A stretch of 64,000 bases of DNA, taken from assembly GCF_000284595.1 (NCBI RefSeq), contig NC_017671.1, positions 901,001 to 965,000 of the forward strand, in the 5' to 3' direction. This document shows positions 1 to 9,061 of the stretch, piece after piece. The notes beneath the pieces are model-generated. The model worked only from the letters and a program-made list of their open reading frames with translations, was not told the DNA's origin and searched no databases. A program made the position numbers and the translations under genes. Numbering within the stretch: the first letter of the stretch is position 1; the number at the start of each line of letters is the position of its first letter. Origin of the DNA: Stenotrophomonas maltophilia D457. GTDB taxonomy: Bacteria > Pseudomonadota > Gammaproteobacteria > Xanthomonadales > Xanthomonadaceae.

Positions 1-1
1 C

Positions 2-469
2 GCTGCCCTGGTCAACAAGCCGGAAGCCGGCCACTTCGCCAAGGCGAAGGTGGAAGCGGGTCGTGGCCTGTGGGAATTCCGCGTTGAAGACGCGCAGCTC
101 GGCGATTTCGCCGTTGGCGGCGAAGTCAAGGCGGACATCTTCGAAGTCGGCCAGATCGTCGACGTCCAGGGTGTCACCAAGGGTAAGGGCTTCCAGGGCA
201 CCATCAAGCGCCACAACTTCCGTATGGGCGATGCAACCCACGGTAACTCGCTGTCGCATCGCGCGCCGGGTTCGCTGGGTCAGCGCCAGACCCCGGGTCG
301 CGTTTTCCCGGGCAAGAAGATGTCGGGCCACATGGGCGCGGTGCAGCAGAGCACCCAGAACCTGGAAGTGGTCAAGGTCGACGTCGAGCGCGGTCTGATC
401 GCCGTTCGCGGCGCCGTTCCGGGCGCGGCGGGTGGCGATGTGATCGTCCGTCCGGCGAGCAAGGCATAA
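2..469 (+). CDS. rplC: 50S ribosomal protein L3 (C-terminal part)
   Basis: This is the last ~155 residues of ribosomal protein L3; the reading frame is open at the left edge, so the start lies outside the window. L3 binds 23S rRNA near the peptidyl transferase centre and initiates large-subunit assembly. The stretch from about 220 to 330 encodes the conserved glycine/histidine-rich loop ([14 protein letters not shown]) and the basic GKKMSGHMG segment typical of bacterial L3. The identity is confirmed by its place directly before L4 at the head of an S10-type operon. rpsJ, which normally precedes rplC, is not in the window. Confidence 0.97.
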
Positions 470-481
470 GGAGAGATGACG

Positions 482-1087
482 ATGGAACTCGTTATCACGG
501 GTAGCAACAACAAGGTCTCGGTCTCCGACGCCGTGTTCGGTCGCGATTTCAGCGAAGATCTGGTCCACCAGGTCGTCGTTGCCTACCGCAACGCCGGTCG
601 CGCCGGCACCAAGGCACAGAAGACTCGCTCCGAAGTGGCTGGTACCACCAAGAAGTCGAAGAAGCAGAAGGGCGGCGGCGCGCGTCATGGCGCACTGACG
701 GCTCCGATCTTCGTCGGCGGCGGTGTCACCTTCGCGGCCAAGCCGCGCAGCTTCGAGCAGAAGGTCAATCGTAAGCAGTACCGTGCCGCCATGTGCGCGA
801 TCCTGTCCGAGCTGAACCGTCAGGGCCGTCTGACCATCGTGGAGTCCTTCGATGTCGAAGTGACCAACACGAAGGGTCTGATCGCCAAGCTGGCCGGCCT
901 GGAAGTGGGCAAGCGCCCGCTGATCGTCACCGAAGAAGCGTCCGAGCACCTGTACCTGTCCGCCCGCAATCTGCCGTACGTGCAGGTGCGTGACGTCCAG
1001 GGTCTGGATCCGGTCTCGCTGGTGGGTGCCGACACGGTCGTCATCACCGCTGACGCGGTCAAGAAGGTCGAGGAGTGGCTGGCATGA
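482..1087 (+). CDS. rplD: 50S ribosomal protein L4
   Basis: L4 binds 23S rRNA and extends a loop into the peptide exit tunnel; in E. coli it also represses its own S10 operon, and whether it does so here is not known. The protein (201 residues from this start) has the basic central loop with [14 protein letters not shown] that reaches the tunnel. An in-frame ATG lies six bases earlier (476), but the ribosome binding site AAGGAG at 468-473 would sit only 2 bases from it, against 8 bases from the ATG at 482, so 482 is chosen. The stop codon overlaps the start of rplW (ATGA), implying translational coupling. Confidence 0.97.
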
Positions 1088-1383
1088 ACGGCAACGAAAA
1101 AATCTTCAGCGTGCTGCGTGCCCCGCGTGTCTCCGAAAAGACCGCGCGCCTGCAGGAACTCTCCAACCAGTATGTCTTCGAAGTTTCGAACGAAGCCACC
1201 AAGGCCGATGTAAAGGCCGCGGTTGAGCAGCTGTTCGACGTCAAGGTCGAAGCCGTCAACGTGGTTAACGTCAAGGGCAAGAACAAGTCCTTCCGTAACC
1301 GTGCTGGCCGCCGCGGCGATTGGCGCAAGGCGTACGTTCGCCTGGCCGACGGCCAGTCGATCGATGTAACGGCCAAGGCCTGA
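1084..1383 (+). CDS. rplW: 50S ribosomal protein L23
   Basis: L23 sits at the exit of the peptide tunnel and is the docking site for trigger factor and the signal recognition particle. The 99-residue product is of usual length and has the characteristic [19 protein letters not shown] region, the basic arm that contacts 23S rRNA. Its ATG overlaps the rplD stop codon as ATGA, so L4 and L23 are probably made in step. rplB follows after 10 bases. Confidence 0.97.
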
Positions 1384-1393
1384 GGTACATCCC

Positions 1394-2221
1394 ATGCCAT
1401 TGATGAAATTCAAGCCCACTTCCCCCGGCCGCCGTTCGGCCGTGCGCGTGGTTACGCCCGACCTGCACAAGGGTGCTCCGCACGCCGCACTGGTCGAGTC
1501 GCAGAGCCGCTCGGGTGGCCGCAACCACCACGGCCGCATCACCGTGCGTCACGTCGGTGGTGGTGCCAAGCAGCACTACCGCATCATCGACTTCAAGCGC
1601 AACAAGCTGGGCATCCCGGCGCGCGTGGAACGCATCGAATACGATCCGAACCGCACCGCCCACATCGCCCTGCTGTGCTACGTCGATGGTGAGCGTCGCT
1701 ACATCATCGCCCCGAAGGGCCTGAAGGCCGGTGATCAGGTGATCGCTGGTTCGGACGCCCCGATCAAGGCCGGCAACACCCTGCCGCTGCGCAACATCCC
1801 GGTCGGCACCACCATCCACTGCATCGAGCTGAAGCCGGGCAAGGGCGCTCAGATCGCTCGCGCCGCTGGTGCGGCCGTGCAGCTGGTGGCTCGCGAAGGC
1901 ATCTACGCCACCCTGCGCCTGCGCTCGGGTGAAATGCGCAAGGTTCCGGTCGAGTGCTGCGCCACCATCGGCGAAGTCGGCAACGACGAGCACAGCCTGG
2001 AAAAGCTGGGCAAGGCCGGTGCCAAGCGTTGGCGCGGCGTCCGCCCGACCGTTCGTGGTGCTGCCATGAACCCGGTTGACCACCCGCACGGTGGTGGTGA
2101 GGCCAAGGCCGGCCAGGGTAACCCGCATCCGGTCACCCCGTGGGGTGTTCCGACCAAGGGTTACAAGACGCGCCATAACAAGCGCACTCAGCAGTTCATC
2201 GTCCGCGATCGTAGGGGCTAA
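1394..2221 (+). CDS. rplB: 50S ribosomal protein L2
   Basis: L2 (275 residues) is one of the most conserved ribosomal proteins, needed for subunit association and peptidyl transferase activity. The hallmark [13 protein letters not shown] motif near residues 220-235 carries the histidine corresponding to the functionally important His229 of E. coli. The N-terminal RNA-binding OB-like part contains [11 protein letters not shown]. Start and length agree with the family. It lies in the S10 operon between rplW and rpsS with gaps of only 6-10 bases. Confidence 0.98.
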
Positions 2222-2227
2222 TCGACC

Positions 2228-2497
2228 ATGGCACGTTCACTCAAGAAGGGCCCGTTCGTCGATCACCACCTCGTCAAGAAGGTGGAGGCCGCTGCGGGCA
2301 GCAAGAAGCCGATCAAGACCTGGTCGCGCCGTTCGATGATCCTGCCTGACATGGTAGGCATCACCATTGCCGTGCATAACGGCAAGAACCACATCCCGGT
2401 TCTCGTCAACGAGAACATGGTCGGCCACAAGCTCGGCGAATTTGCCATCACCCGGACCTTCAAGGGTCACGGTGGTGACAAGAAGTCGGGCAAGTAA
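2228..2497 (+). CDS. rpsS: 30S ribosomal protein S19
   Basis: S19 (89 residues) forms a complex with S13 in the head of the small subunit and contacts the A-site tRNA. The N-terminus [10 protein letters not shown] and the motif [16 protein letters not shown] near the C-terminus are diagnostic. It follows rplB by 6 bases and precedes rplV by 12, in the usual S10-operon order. Confidence 0.98.
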   Translation: MARSLKKGPFVDHHLVKKVEAAAGSKKPIKTWSRRSMILPDMVGITIAVHNGKNHIPVLVNENMVGHKLGEFAITRTFKGHGGDKKSGK

Positions 2498-2509
2498 GGA
2501 GAGATGACA

Positions 2510-2845
2510 ATGGAAGCGAAAGCCATCCTGCGCACTGCGCGCATCTCCCCGCAGAAGGCTCGTCTGGTCGCTGACCAGGTGCGCGGTCTGCCGGCCGAAC
2601 GTGCGGTCAACCTGCTGAAGTTCTCGGACAAGAAGGCTGCCCACCTGATCAAGAAGGTGGTGGAGTCGGCAATTGCCAACGCCGAGAACAACCAGGGCGC
2701 CGACGTCGACGAGCTGAAGGTTCAGACCATCATGGTTGATGAAGGTCCGACCCTGAAGCGTTTCATGGCGCGGGCGAAAGGCCGCGGTACCCGCATCCTC
2801 AAGCGCACCAGCCACATCACTGTGGTTGTGGGCGCCGCCAAGTAA
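2510..2845 (+). CDS. rplV: 50S ribosomal protein L22
   Basis: L22 (111 residues) lines the peptide exit tunnel with a long beta-hairpin, the region where macrolide-resistance mutations arise in other bacteria. The hairpin is seen as [20 protein letters not shown] near residues 80-100. An ATG at 2504 is in frame, but the Shine-Dalgarno AAGGAG (2496-2501) is too close to it and well spaced from 2510, so 2510 is the likely start, exactly the arrangement seen at rplD. Confidence 0.97.
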   Translation: MEAKAILRTARISPQKARLVADQVRGLPAERAVNLLKFSDKKAAHLIKKVVESAIANAENNQGADVDELKVQTIMVDEGPTLKRFMARAKGRGTRILKRTSHITVVVGAAK

Positions 2846-2863
2846 GCGGATAAGGAAAAGACC

Positions 2864-3598
2864 ATGGGTCATAAAGTTCATCCGATTGGTATCCGCCTCG
2901 GCATTTCCAAGGACTGGAACTCCAAGTGGTACGCCAACAAGGCCGAGTTCGCCGGTTACCTGGCAGCCGACCTGAAAGTGCGCGAAATGCTGCGCAAGAA
3001 GCTGGCCCAGGCCGGCATCAGCAAGATCCTGATCGAGCGTCCGGCCAAGACCGCTCGCGTGACGATCCACACCGCCCGTCCGGGCGTGGTGATCGGCAAG
3101 CGCGGTGAGGACATCGAGAAGCTGCGCAAGGAAGTGAGCGAGATGATGGGCGTCCCGGCGCACATCAACGTCACCGAAGTGCGCAAGCCGGAACTGGACG
3201 CGCAGCTCGTTGCCGAGTCGATCGCCCAGCAGCTGGAGCGTCGCATCATGTTCCGCCGTGCAATGAAGCGCTCGGTCGGCAACGCGATGCGCCTGGGTGC
3301 CCTGGGCATCAAGGTCAACGTTGGTGGCCGCCTCAACGGTGCTGAAATCGCCCGTTCGGAGTGGTACCGCGAAGGCCGCGTGCCGCTGCACACCCTGCGT
3401 GCCGACATCGACTATGGCTTCGCTGAAGCCAAGACGACCTACGGCATCATCGGCATTAAGGTCTGGATCTACAAGGGCGAGGTCTTCGATTTCTCCCAGG
3501 TTGGCCAGGAAAAGCAGGACGACACCCCGTCGCGCAACGATCGTCACGATCGCGGCGACCGTGGTGACCGTCAGCGCCCGGCCCGTGAAGCGAGGTAA
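2864..3598 (+). CDS. rpsC: 30S ribosomal protein S3
   Basis: S3 (244 residues) forms part of the mRNA entry site and helicase activity of the small subunit. The N-terminal [14 protein letters not shown], the KH-domain loop [16 protein letters not shown] (about residues 66-81) and the C-terminal domain with [31 protein letters not shown] are all present. The last ~25 residues are a charged, low-complexity tail rich in Asp-Arg-Gly repeats; such tails vary between species and are not conserved structure. rplP follows after 5 bases. Confidence 0.98.
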   Translation: MGHKVHPIGIRLGISKDWNSKWYANKAEFAGYLAADLKVREMLRKKLAQAGISKILIERPAKTARVTIHTARPGVVIGKRGEDIEKLRKEVSEMMGVPAHINVTEVRKPELDAQLVAESIAQQLERRIMFRRAMKRSVGNAMRLGALGIKVNVGGRLNGAEIARSEWYREGRVPLHTLRADIDYGFAEAKTTYGIIGIKVWIYKGEVFDFSQVGQEKQDDTPSRNDRHDRGDRGDRQRPAREAR

Positions 3599-3603
3599 CG
3601 ACA

Positions 3604-4017
3604 ATGTTGCAACCCAAGCGAACCAAGTACCGCAAGGTACACAAGGGCCGTAACGATGGCCTGAGCTGGAGCGCCAACGCTGTCAGCTTCGGCGAATACG
3701 GCCTGAAGGCAACCGCACACGGTCAGCTGACCGCGCGTCAGATCGAAGCGGCCCGCCGCTCGATCAGCCGCTACGTCAAGCGCGGCGGCAAGATGTGGAT
3801 CCGCGTGTTCCCCGACAAGCCCATCACCAAGAAGCCCATCGAAGTTCGAATGGGTTCGGGTAAGGGTAACGTGGAATACTGGGTGGCCCAGATCCAGCCC
3901 GGCCGCATGATCTATGAAATCGAGGGTGTTTCCGAGGAAGTGGCTCGCGAGGCGTTCCGCCTGGCCGCCGCCAAGCTCTCGGTCACCACCACTTTCGTGA
4001 CCCGTACGGTGCGCTGA
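3604..4017 (+). CDS. rplP: 50S ribosomal protein L16
   Basis: L16 (137 residues) helps position the aminoacyl end of A-site tRNA. The N-terminus [16 protein letters not shown] and the segment around [14 protein letters not shown] are diagnostic; the arginine in this loop is hydroxylated by YcfD in E. coli. The stop codon TGA overlaps the rpmC ATG by one base (TGATG), showing translational coupling. Confidence 0.98.
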   Translation: MLQPKRTKYRKVHKGRNDGLSWSANAVSFGEYGLKATAHGQLTARQIEAARRSISRYVKRGGKMWIRVFPDKPITKKPIEVRMGSGKGNVEYWVAQIQPGRMIYEIEGVSEEVAREAFRLAAAKLSVTTTFVTRTVR

Positions 4018-4202
4018 TGGATATCAAAACTCTCCGTGAAAAGTCGGCTGACGAACTCAAGGCCCACCTGATCGACCTGCGTAAGGAACAGTTCTCTGTC
4101 CGTATGCAGCAGGTCACCGGCCAGCTGCCGAAGACCCACGACATTCGCCGGGTCCGTCGCGAGATTGCTCGCGTCAAGACCCTGCTCGGCAGCACGAAGT
4201 AA
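4017..4202 (+). CDS. rpmC: 50S ribosomal protein L29
   Basis: L29 is a small two-helix protein at the tunnel exit beside L23. The 61-residue product begins [18 protein letters not shown] and contains the [10 protein letters not shown] segment and the C-terminal [14 protein letters not shown] helix typical of the family. It starts within the rplP stop codon and is followed by rpsQ. Confidence 0.97.
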   Translation: MDIKTLREKSADELKAHLIDLRKEQFSVRMQQVTGQLPKTHDIRRVRREIARVKTLLGSTK

Positions 4203-4213
4203 GGATGGCCGCT

Positions 4214-4483
4214 ATGAGCGACAATACTGAAAAGAAGACGCTGCGCACGGTCGAAGGCCGTGTCGTCAGCAACAAGATGGACAAGACGGTTACCGTCCTG
4301 GTTGAGCGTCAGGTCAAGCACGCGCTGTACGGCAAGTACATCAAGCGCTCGACCAAGCTGCACGCCCACGATGCCGACAACGCCTGCAAGGAAGGCGATG
4401 TCGTCCGCGTGACCGAGATTGCTCCGATGTCCAAGACCAAGAACTGGCGCGTGGTGGAAGTCATCACGCGTGCGGCTGAATAA
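4214..4483 (+). CDS. rpsQ: 30S ribosomal protein S17
   Basis: S17 (89 residues) is an early-assembling protein with an OB fold that binds 16S rRNA helices 7 and 11. The motifs [14 protein letters not shown] and [13 protein letters not shown] are characteristic. An in-frame ATG at 4205 sits directly against the Shine-Dalgarno (TAAGGA, 4199-4204), so the ATG at 4214, nine bases away, is preferred. This is normally the last gene of the S10 operon; rplN follows after only 12 bases, so transcription probably runs straight on into the spc genes. Confidence 0.96.
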   Translation: MSDNTEKKTLRTVEGRVVSNKMDKTVTVLVERQVKHALYGKYIKRSTKLHAHDADNACKEGDVVRVTEIAPMSKTKNWRVVEVITRAAE

Positions 4484-4495
4484 GGAGTCTGAATC

Positions 4496-4864
4496 ATGAT
4501 CCAGATGCAGAGCTACCTTGACGTCGCGGACAATTCGGGTGCCAAGCAGGTGATGTGCTTCAAGGTGCTGGGTGGTTCCAAGCGCCGTTACGCCGGCATC
4601 GGCGACATCATCAAGGTCACCGTGAAGGATGCGATTCCGCGCGGCAAGGTCAAGAAGGGTGAAGTGTATGACGCCGTCGTGGTGCGTACCCGCAAGGGTG
4701 TGCGTCGCGCCGACGGTTCGCTGATCCGCTTCGACGGCAACGCTGCCGTCCTGCTGAACAACAAGCAGGAGCCGATCGGTACCCGTATCTTCGGGCCGGT
4801 GACCCGTGAACTTCGTTCGGAGAAGTTCATGAAGATCGTCTCGCTCGCTCCCGAAGTGCTGTGA
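4496..4864 (+). CDS. rplN: 50S ribosomal protein L14
   Basis: L14 (122 residues) sits at the subunit interface and is the target of the silencing factor RsfS. The beginning [20 protein letters not shown] and the [19 protein letters not shown] segment are diagnostic. It is the first gene of the spc group and is spaced 12 bases from rpsQ, without a visible terminator or clear promoter between them. Confidence 0.98.
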
Positions 4865-4880
4865 GCGACAGGAGATAATC

Positions 4881-5198
4881 ATGGCTAACCGTATCAAGAA
4901 GGGCGACCAGGTTGTCGTCAACGCTGGCAAGGACAAGGGCAAGCAGGGCGAAGTCGTCCGCGTCGACGGCGACCGTGTGGTCGTCGCCAACGTGAACATC
5001 GTCAAGCGCCACACCAAGCCGAACCCGCAGGCAGGTGTTGCCGGCGGCGTGGTCGAGCGCGAAGCTTCGATCCATATCTCCAACGTGAACGTGCTGAACC
5101 CGGCTTCGGGCAAGGGCGAACGCGTTGGCTTCAAGGTGCTGGAGGATGGACGCAAACTGCGTGTGTTCCGCTCCAGCGGTGAGGCGCTCGACGCCTGA
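4881..5198 (+). CDS. rplX: 50S ribosomal protein L24
   Basis: L24 (105 residues) is an assembly initiator at the tunnel exit. The KOW motif [19 protein letters not shown] lies at residues 6-24, followed by the conserved [13 protein letters not shown] segment. Translation starts behind a GGAGAT site (4871-4876). rplE follows after an 11-base gap. Confidence 0.97.
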
Positions 5199-5209
5199 GG
5201 AATGTGAAG

Positions 5210-5752
5210 ATGACTTCCCGTCTCGAAAAGATCTACAAGGAAGAAGTGGTGCCGGCGCTGATGAAGCAGTTCGGCTACACCAATCCGATGGAAGTACCGA
5301 AGCTCGTCAAGGTCACCCTGAACATGGGTGTCGGCGAGGCTGCCACCAACAAGAAGATCCTGGAAAACGCCGTCGCGGACATGACCAAGATTTCCGGCCA
5401 GAAGCCGGTTGTCACCAAGTCGCGTATCTCGGTTGCGTCGTTCAAGATCCGTGATGGTTGGCCGATCGGCTGCAAGACCACGCTGCGTCGCCACAAGATG
5501 TACGAGTTCCTGGACCGCCTGATCAACATCTCGCTGCCGCGCGTGCGCGACTTCCGTGGTGTTTCCGGTCGTTCCTTCGACGGCCGCGGCAACTTCAACA
5601 TGGGTGTGAAGGAACAGATCATCTTCCCGGAAATCGACTTCGACGCCGTCGACGCGATCCGCGGTATGGATATCGCCATCACCACCACTGCGAAGACCGA
5701 CGCGGAAGCGAAGGCGCTGCTGGCAGCGTTCAAGTTCCCGTTCCGTAACTGA
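5210..5752 (+). CDS. rplE: 50S ribosomal protein L5
   Basis: L5 (180 residues) binds 5S rRNA and contacts the P-site tRNA at the subunit interface. The segments [11 protein letters not shown], the [10 protein letters not shown] motif and [16 protein letters not shown] are clear signatures. A GTG at 5204 is in frame two codons earlier, but ATG at 5210 with the usual MTSRLEK start is preferred; GAGGAA at 5197-5202 is well placed for it. Confidence 0.97.
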   Translation: MTSRLEKIYKEEVVPALMKQFGYTNPMEVPKLVKVTLNMGVGEAATNKKILENAVADMTKISGQKPVVTKSRISVASFKIRDGWPIGCKTTLRRHKMYEFLDRLINISLPRVRDFRGVSGRSFDGRGNFNMGVKEQIIFPEIDFDAVDAIRGMDIAITTTAKTDAEAKALLAAFKFPFRN

Positions 5753-5770
5753 TCTGTCGAGGAAACCGAA

Positions 5771-6076
5771 ATGGCAAAGACCTCCATGGTCAACCGCGAC
5801 ATCAAGCGGGAAAAGCTGGCCAAGAAGTACGCTGAGAAGCGTGCGGCTCTGAAGAAGATCGTGTCCTCCGTGGACGCGACCTACGAAGAGAAGATCGACG
5901 CCGCAACCAAGCTGGCCAAGCTGCCGCGCGATTCGTCGCCGAGCCGTCAGCGCAACCGTTGCGAGCTGTCGGGTCGTCCGCGTGGCGTGTACAGCAAGTT
6001 CGGCCTCGGCCGCAACAAGCTGCGCGAAGCCACCATGCGTGGCGACGTCCCGGGCCTGCGCAAGGCCAGCTGGTAA
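5771..6076 (+). CDS. rpsN: 30S ribosomal protein S14 (zinc-independent form)
   Basis: S14 (101 residues) binds the head of the small subunit. This is the long, zinc-free version: only one cysteine (in [12 protein letters not shown]) is present, so the paired CxxC motifs of the short zinc-binding form are missing. The C-terminus with [18 protein letters not shown] is typical. It is the last gene before a 258-base gap holding two strong hairpins, so some transcripts may end here. Confidence 0.97.
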   Translation: MAKTSMVNRDIKREKLAKKYAEKRAALKKIVSSVDATYEEKIDAATKLAKLPRDSSPSRQRNRCELSGRPRGVYSKFGLGRNKLREATMRGDVPGLRKASW

Positions 6077-6095
6077 TCCCAGCCGGCCCTGCGCT

Positions 6096-6119
6096 CAGCA
6101 CCCCCTTGCGGGGGTGCTG
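6096..6119 (+). terminator. Hairpin after rpsN, possible attenuator
   Basis: A perfect 10-bp stem (6096-6105 with 6110-6119) closed by a TTGC loop starts 20 bases after the rpsN stop codon. No T-run follows, so on its own it is more likely an RNA-stabilising or pausing structure than a true intrinsic terminator. Confidence 0.5.
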
Positions 6120-6166
6120 AACCGGGGGAGGGGGCTGTTCAGCTTCCTTTCTGCGAAAAAACCCGA

Positions 6167-6193
6167 AGAGCCCGACGCAAGTCGGGCTCTTTT
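6167..6193 (+). terminator. Terminator-like hairpin between rpsN and rpsH
   Basis: A perfect 10-bp stem (6167-6176 with 6181-6190), GCAA loop, followed by TTT and preceded by AAAAAA (6156-6161) gives the form of a bidirectional intrinsic terminator. It lies in the middle of the spc ribosomal operon, 91 bases after rpsN and 142 bases before rpsH, where full termination is not expected, so partial read-through or a downstream promoter is implied. Confidence 0.6.
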
Positions 6194-6197
6194 GGCG

Positions 6198-6203
6198 TAT
6201 ACT
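6198..6203 (+). promoter_or_regulatory. Candidate -10 element upstream of rpsH
   Basis: TATACT occurs five bases after the terminator-like hairpin and 132 bases before rpsH. No good -35 hexamer is visible at the right distance, so this is only a suggestion that rpsH and following genes have their own promoter. The same hexamer occurs just after secY. Confidence 0.3.
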
Positions 6204-6334
6204 CCCGCGTCTTGCCCTGTGCAGACGGGGTTGTAGGAGTGGGCCCCGGCCCGCTGCATCAAGGGACCTGGCCCGTTTCCAGGAGACAACAGATTTTCGC
6301 GAAAGCGGATATCGGTGCACTCAAAGGTACTCAT

Positions 6335-6733
6335 ATGAGCATGACTGATCCCATCGCCGACCTGCTGGTCCGCATCAAGAATGCGGCCGCAGTTGGCAAG
6401 CAGACGGTGAAAGCCCCGTCGTCCAAGATCAAGGTTGCGATCGCCCAGGTCCTGAAGGACGAGGGTTACATCACCGACCTGCGCGTGACCCAGCTGGAAA
6501 ACAACAAGTCCGAGCTGGAAATCGTGCTGAAGTATTTCGAAGGCAAGCCGGTCATCGCGACCCTGAAGCGCTTCTCGCGTTCGGGCCTGCGCCAGTACCG
6601 CGGCAAGAGCGAGCTGCCGAAGGTCATGAACGGCCTGGGTATCTCCATCATTTCCACCTCCAAGGGCATCATGACTGATGCGCAGGCGCGCCAGCTGGGC
6701 GTCGGCGGCGAAGTCCTGTGCTTCGTGGCCTAA
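6335..6733 (+). CDS. rpsH: 30S ribosomal protein S8
   Basis: S8 (132 residues) organises the central domain of 16S rRNA and in E. coli represses the spc operon by binding an mRNA mimic of its rRNA site. Signatures are [15 protein letters not shown] at the start and the C-terminal [15 protein letters not shown] and [13 protein letters not shown]. The start MSMTDP at 6335 is preferred over the inner ATG at 6341 because AAAGGT (6322-6327) is correctly spaced. It is unusually far (258 bases) from rpsN. Confidence 0.97.
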   Translation: MSMTDPIADLLVRIKNAAAVGKQTVKAPSSKIKVAIAQVLKDEGYITDLRVTQLENNKSELEIVLKYFEGKPVIATLKRFSRSGLRQYRGKSELPKVMNGLGISIISTSKGIMTDAQARQLGVGGEVLCFVA

Positions 6734-6751
6734 GGCGAAAGGAGTAGAACT

Positions 6752-7276
6752 ATGTCCCGCGTAGCCAAGAAGCCGATCACCCTGGGTAAGGTTGAACTGA
6801 ACGTCCAGTCGGACAGCGTCACCGCCAAGGGCCCGAAGGGCACCCTGTCGCTGGCCAAGCCGGCCGGCATTGCCATCAACGTCGACAATGGCGTTGCCAC
6901 CCTGAGCACCGAGAACGCCGAGCTGGTCGCACTGACCGGCACCGTGCGTGCGATCCTGTCCAACATGGTCAAGGGCGTGTCCGAAGGCTTCGAGCGCAAG
7001 CTGGAGCTGGTTGGCGTGGGTTACCGCGCTGCCATGCAGGGCAAGGACCTGAGCCTGTCGCTGGGCTTCTCGCACCCGGTCGTGTTCGTGGCGCCGGAAG
7101 GCATCACCATCACCACCCCGACCCAGACCGAGATCCTGGTCCAGGGCGCTGACAAGCAGGTCGTCGGTGAAGTCGCCGCCAAGATCCGTGCGTTCCGCAA
7201 GCCGGAGCCGTACAAGGGCAAGGGCGTGAAGTACTCCGACGAAGTCATCATCCGTAAGGAAGCCAAGAAGGCGTAA
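6752..7276 (+). CDS. rplF: 50S ribosomal protein L6
   Basis: L6 (174 residues) lies near the factor-binding site of the large subunit. Two copies of the L6 fold are visible, with [29 protein letters not shown] in the middle cut by the usual linker, and the C-terminal signature [16 protein letters not shown], which is diagnostic. It follows rpsH by 18 bases behind AAAGGAG. Confidence 0.97.
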   Translation: MSRVAKKPITLGKVELNVQSDSVTAKGPKGTLSLAKPAGIAINVDNGVATLSTENAELVALTGTVRAILSNMVKGVSEGFERKLELVGVGYRAAMQGKDLSLSLGFSHPVVFVAPEGITITTPTQTEILVQGADKQVVGEVAAKIRAFRKPEPYKGKGVKYSDEVIIRKEAKKA

Positions 7277-7293
7277 GTGCGAGTCCCTCGCAA

Positions 7294-7319
7294 GAGCCCG
7301 CACATCCATGTGCGGACTC
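7294..7319 (+). terminator. Hairpin between rplF and rplR
   Basis: An 11-bp stem with one mismatch (7294-7304 against 7309-7319, TCCA loop) fills part of the 86-base gap between rplF and rplR. There is no T-run. It could be an attenuator or an RNA processing site; nothing in the sequence decides between these. Confidence 0.4.
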
Positions 7320-7362
7320 CTCAGGGAGAAGCCCATCCTTCAGCTTTCAAGGAATAATCAAA

Positions 7363-7716
7363 ATGAACAAGAACATCGCCCGCCTGCGTCGCGCCAAGTC
7401 GACCCGCGCCCACATCCGTGAGCTCGGCGTCGCCCGCCTGTCGGTGCTGCGCACCGGCCAGCACCTGTACGCCCAGGTCTTCACCGCTGACGGTTCGAAG
7501 GTGCTGGCTGCCGCCAACACCACCCAGACCGACGTCAAGGAAGGCCTGAAGAACGGCAAGAACGCCGATGCCGCTGCCAAGGTTGGCCGCATCGTCGCCG
7601 AGCGCGCCAAGGCCGCCGGCGTCGAGAAGGTTGCCTTCGATCGTTCGGGCTACCGCTACCACGGCCGCATCAAGGCCCTGGCAGAAGCGGCCCGCGAAGC
7701 CGGCCTGCAGTTCTAA
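7363..7716 (+). CDS. rplR: 50S ribosomal protein L18
   Basis: L18 (117 residues) binds 5S rRNA together with L5. The family signature is seen as [16 protein letters not shown] near residues 26-41 and the C-terminal [22 protein letters not shown] segment (split here by position). The gene starts behind AAGGAA and is separated from both neighbours by longer gaps (86 and 161 bases) than is usual in spc operons. Confidence 0.97.
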   Translation: MNKNIARLRRAKSTRAHIRELGVARLSVLRTGQHLYAQVFTADGSKVLAAANTTQTDVKEGLKNGKNADAAAKVGRIVAERAKAAGVEKVAFDRSGYRYHGRIKALAEAAREAGLQF

Positions 7717-7759
7717 GGGACAAGGGCAGGGGGTCGATGGCCTCCTGCCTGCCTGCTCG

Positions 7760-7778
7760 CCAGCCTGAGCGAGGCTGG
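7760..7778 (+). other. Small hairpin in the rplR-rpsE gap
   Basis: The 161-base gap between rplR and rpsE has a 7-bp stem (7760-7766 with 7772-7778) and no open reading frame that looks real. Its function is unknown; a long leader before rpsE is unusual in this operon. Confidence 0.35.
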
Positions 7779-7877
7779 ACGGCGCCGCTCTTCTGCAGTG
7801 GCCCACCGGAACAACGCGTCACTCCACAACCATAAGCGGCCTCGAGCCGTACATACCCAAACAACCAAGGAATCAAC

Positions 7878-8420
7878 ATGGCAGAAGAGCGTCAGCAGCG
7901 GGGTCGCGATCGCGACCGTAACCGCGAAGAGAAGATCGACGACGGCATGATCGAAAAGCTGGTCGCGGTCAACCGCGTCAGCAAGACCGTCAAGGGTGGC
8001 CGCCAGTTCACCTTCACCGCCCTGACCGTTGTCGGCGACGGCGAAGGCAAGGTCGGTTTCGGTTATGGCAAGGCCCGCGAAGTGCCGGTCGCCATCCAGA
8101 AGTCGATGGAGCAGGCCCGCAAGAACCTGGTCAGCGTTGACCTGAACAACGGCACCCTGTGGCACACCATCAAGGATGGTCACGGCGCAGCCCGCGTGTT
8201 CATGCAGCCGGCTTCGGAAGGTACCGGCGTGATCGCCGGCGGTGCCATGCGCGCCGTGCTGGAAGCCGTTGGCGTGAAGAACGTGCTGGCCAAGGCCACC
8301 GGTTCGCGCAACCCGATCAACCTGGTGCGTGCCACCGTGAAGGGCCTGTCTGCTGCGCAGTCGCCGGCTCGCATCGCGGCCAAGCGCGGCAAGAAGGTGG
8401 AGGAACTCAACCATGGCTAA
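7878..8420 (+). CDS. rpsE: 30S ribosomal protein S5
   Basis: S5 (180 residues) contributes to mRNA entry and decoding accuracy; mutations cause spectinomycin resistance or ram phenotypes elsewhere. The double-stranded RNA-binding part contains [20 protein letters not shown] and the C-terminal part [19 protein letters not shown], both diagnostic. An extra arginine/aspartate-rich leader (about 18 residues) precedes the core. The end of the gene overlaps the start of rpmD by 8 bases, implying translational coupling. Confidence 0.97.
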
Positions 8421-8604
8421 TGAGTCCAACAAGACTGTGAAGGTCCGCCTGGTGCGTGGCCTGCGTGGTACCCAGTCGCGTCACCGCCTGTCGGTGCGTG
8501 CCCTGGGCCTGAACAAGCTCAACGATGTGCGTGAACTGAAGGACAGCCCGCAGGTACGCGGCCTGATCAACAAGGTTCAGTACCTCGTCCAGGTTGAGGA
8601 GTAA
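8413..8604 (+). CDS. rpmD: 50S ribosomal protein L30
   Basis: L30 is a small peripheral large-subunit protein. The 63-residue product contains [20 protein letters not shown] and the C-terminal [19 protein letters not shown] typical of the family. Its start lies inside the last codons of rpsE (8-base overlap), with GGTGGAGG upstream serving as ribosome binding site within rpsE. rplO follows after 6 bases. Confidence 0.97.
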
Positions 8605-8610
8605 TCGACC

Positions 8611-9054
8611 ATGACTCTGCGTCTCAATGAACTGAGCCCGGCACCGGGCGCCCGCACCGAGCGCACCCGCGTCGGCCGCGGTATCGGCTCGGGCCTGGGC
8701 AAGACTGCCGGCCGCGGCCACAAGGGTTCGTTCGCCCGTAAGGGTGGCGGCAAGATCAAGGCTGGCTTCGAAGGCGGCCAGACCCCCATGCAGCGTCGTC
8801 TGCCGAAGATCGGCTTCCGTTCGCCGATCGCCAAGGACACCGCTGAAGTGCTGCTGTACGCGCTGGACAAGCTGCCGGCCGGTGAGATCGATTTCGCCGC
8901 CCTGCGTGCTGCCAAGCTGGTCCCGAGCACCGCAAAGAAGGCCAAGGTCGTCGTCAAGGGCGAAGTGACCAAGGCGTTCACCCTGAAGGGTATTGCTGCC
9001 ACGGCGGGTGCCAAGGCTGCAATCGAAGCTGCCGGCGGCAGCGTAACGGAGTAA
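8611..9054 (+). CDS. rplO: 50S ribosomal protein L15
   Basis: L15 (147 residues) is a late-assembling protein of the large subunit. The glycine-rich, basic N-terminal part with [18 protein letters not shown] and [18 protein letters not shown] is diagnostic, as is the C-terminal AIEAAGGSV. secY follows after 7 bases, the normal spc arrangement. Confidence 0.97.
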   Translation: MTLRLNELSPAPGARTERTRVGRGIGSGLGKTAGRGHKGSFARKGGGKIKAGFEGGQTPMQRRLPKIGFRSPIAKDTAEVLLYALDKLPAGEIDFAALRAAKLVPSTAKKAKVVVKGEVTKAFTLKGIAATAGAKAAIEAAGGSVTE

Positions 9055-9061
9055 GAAAATC

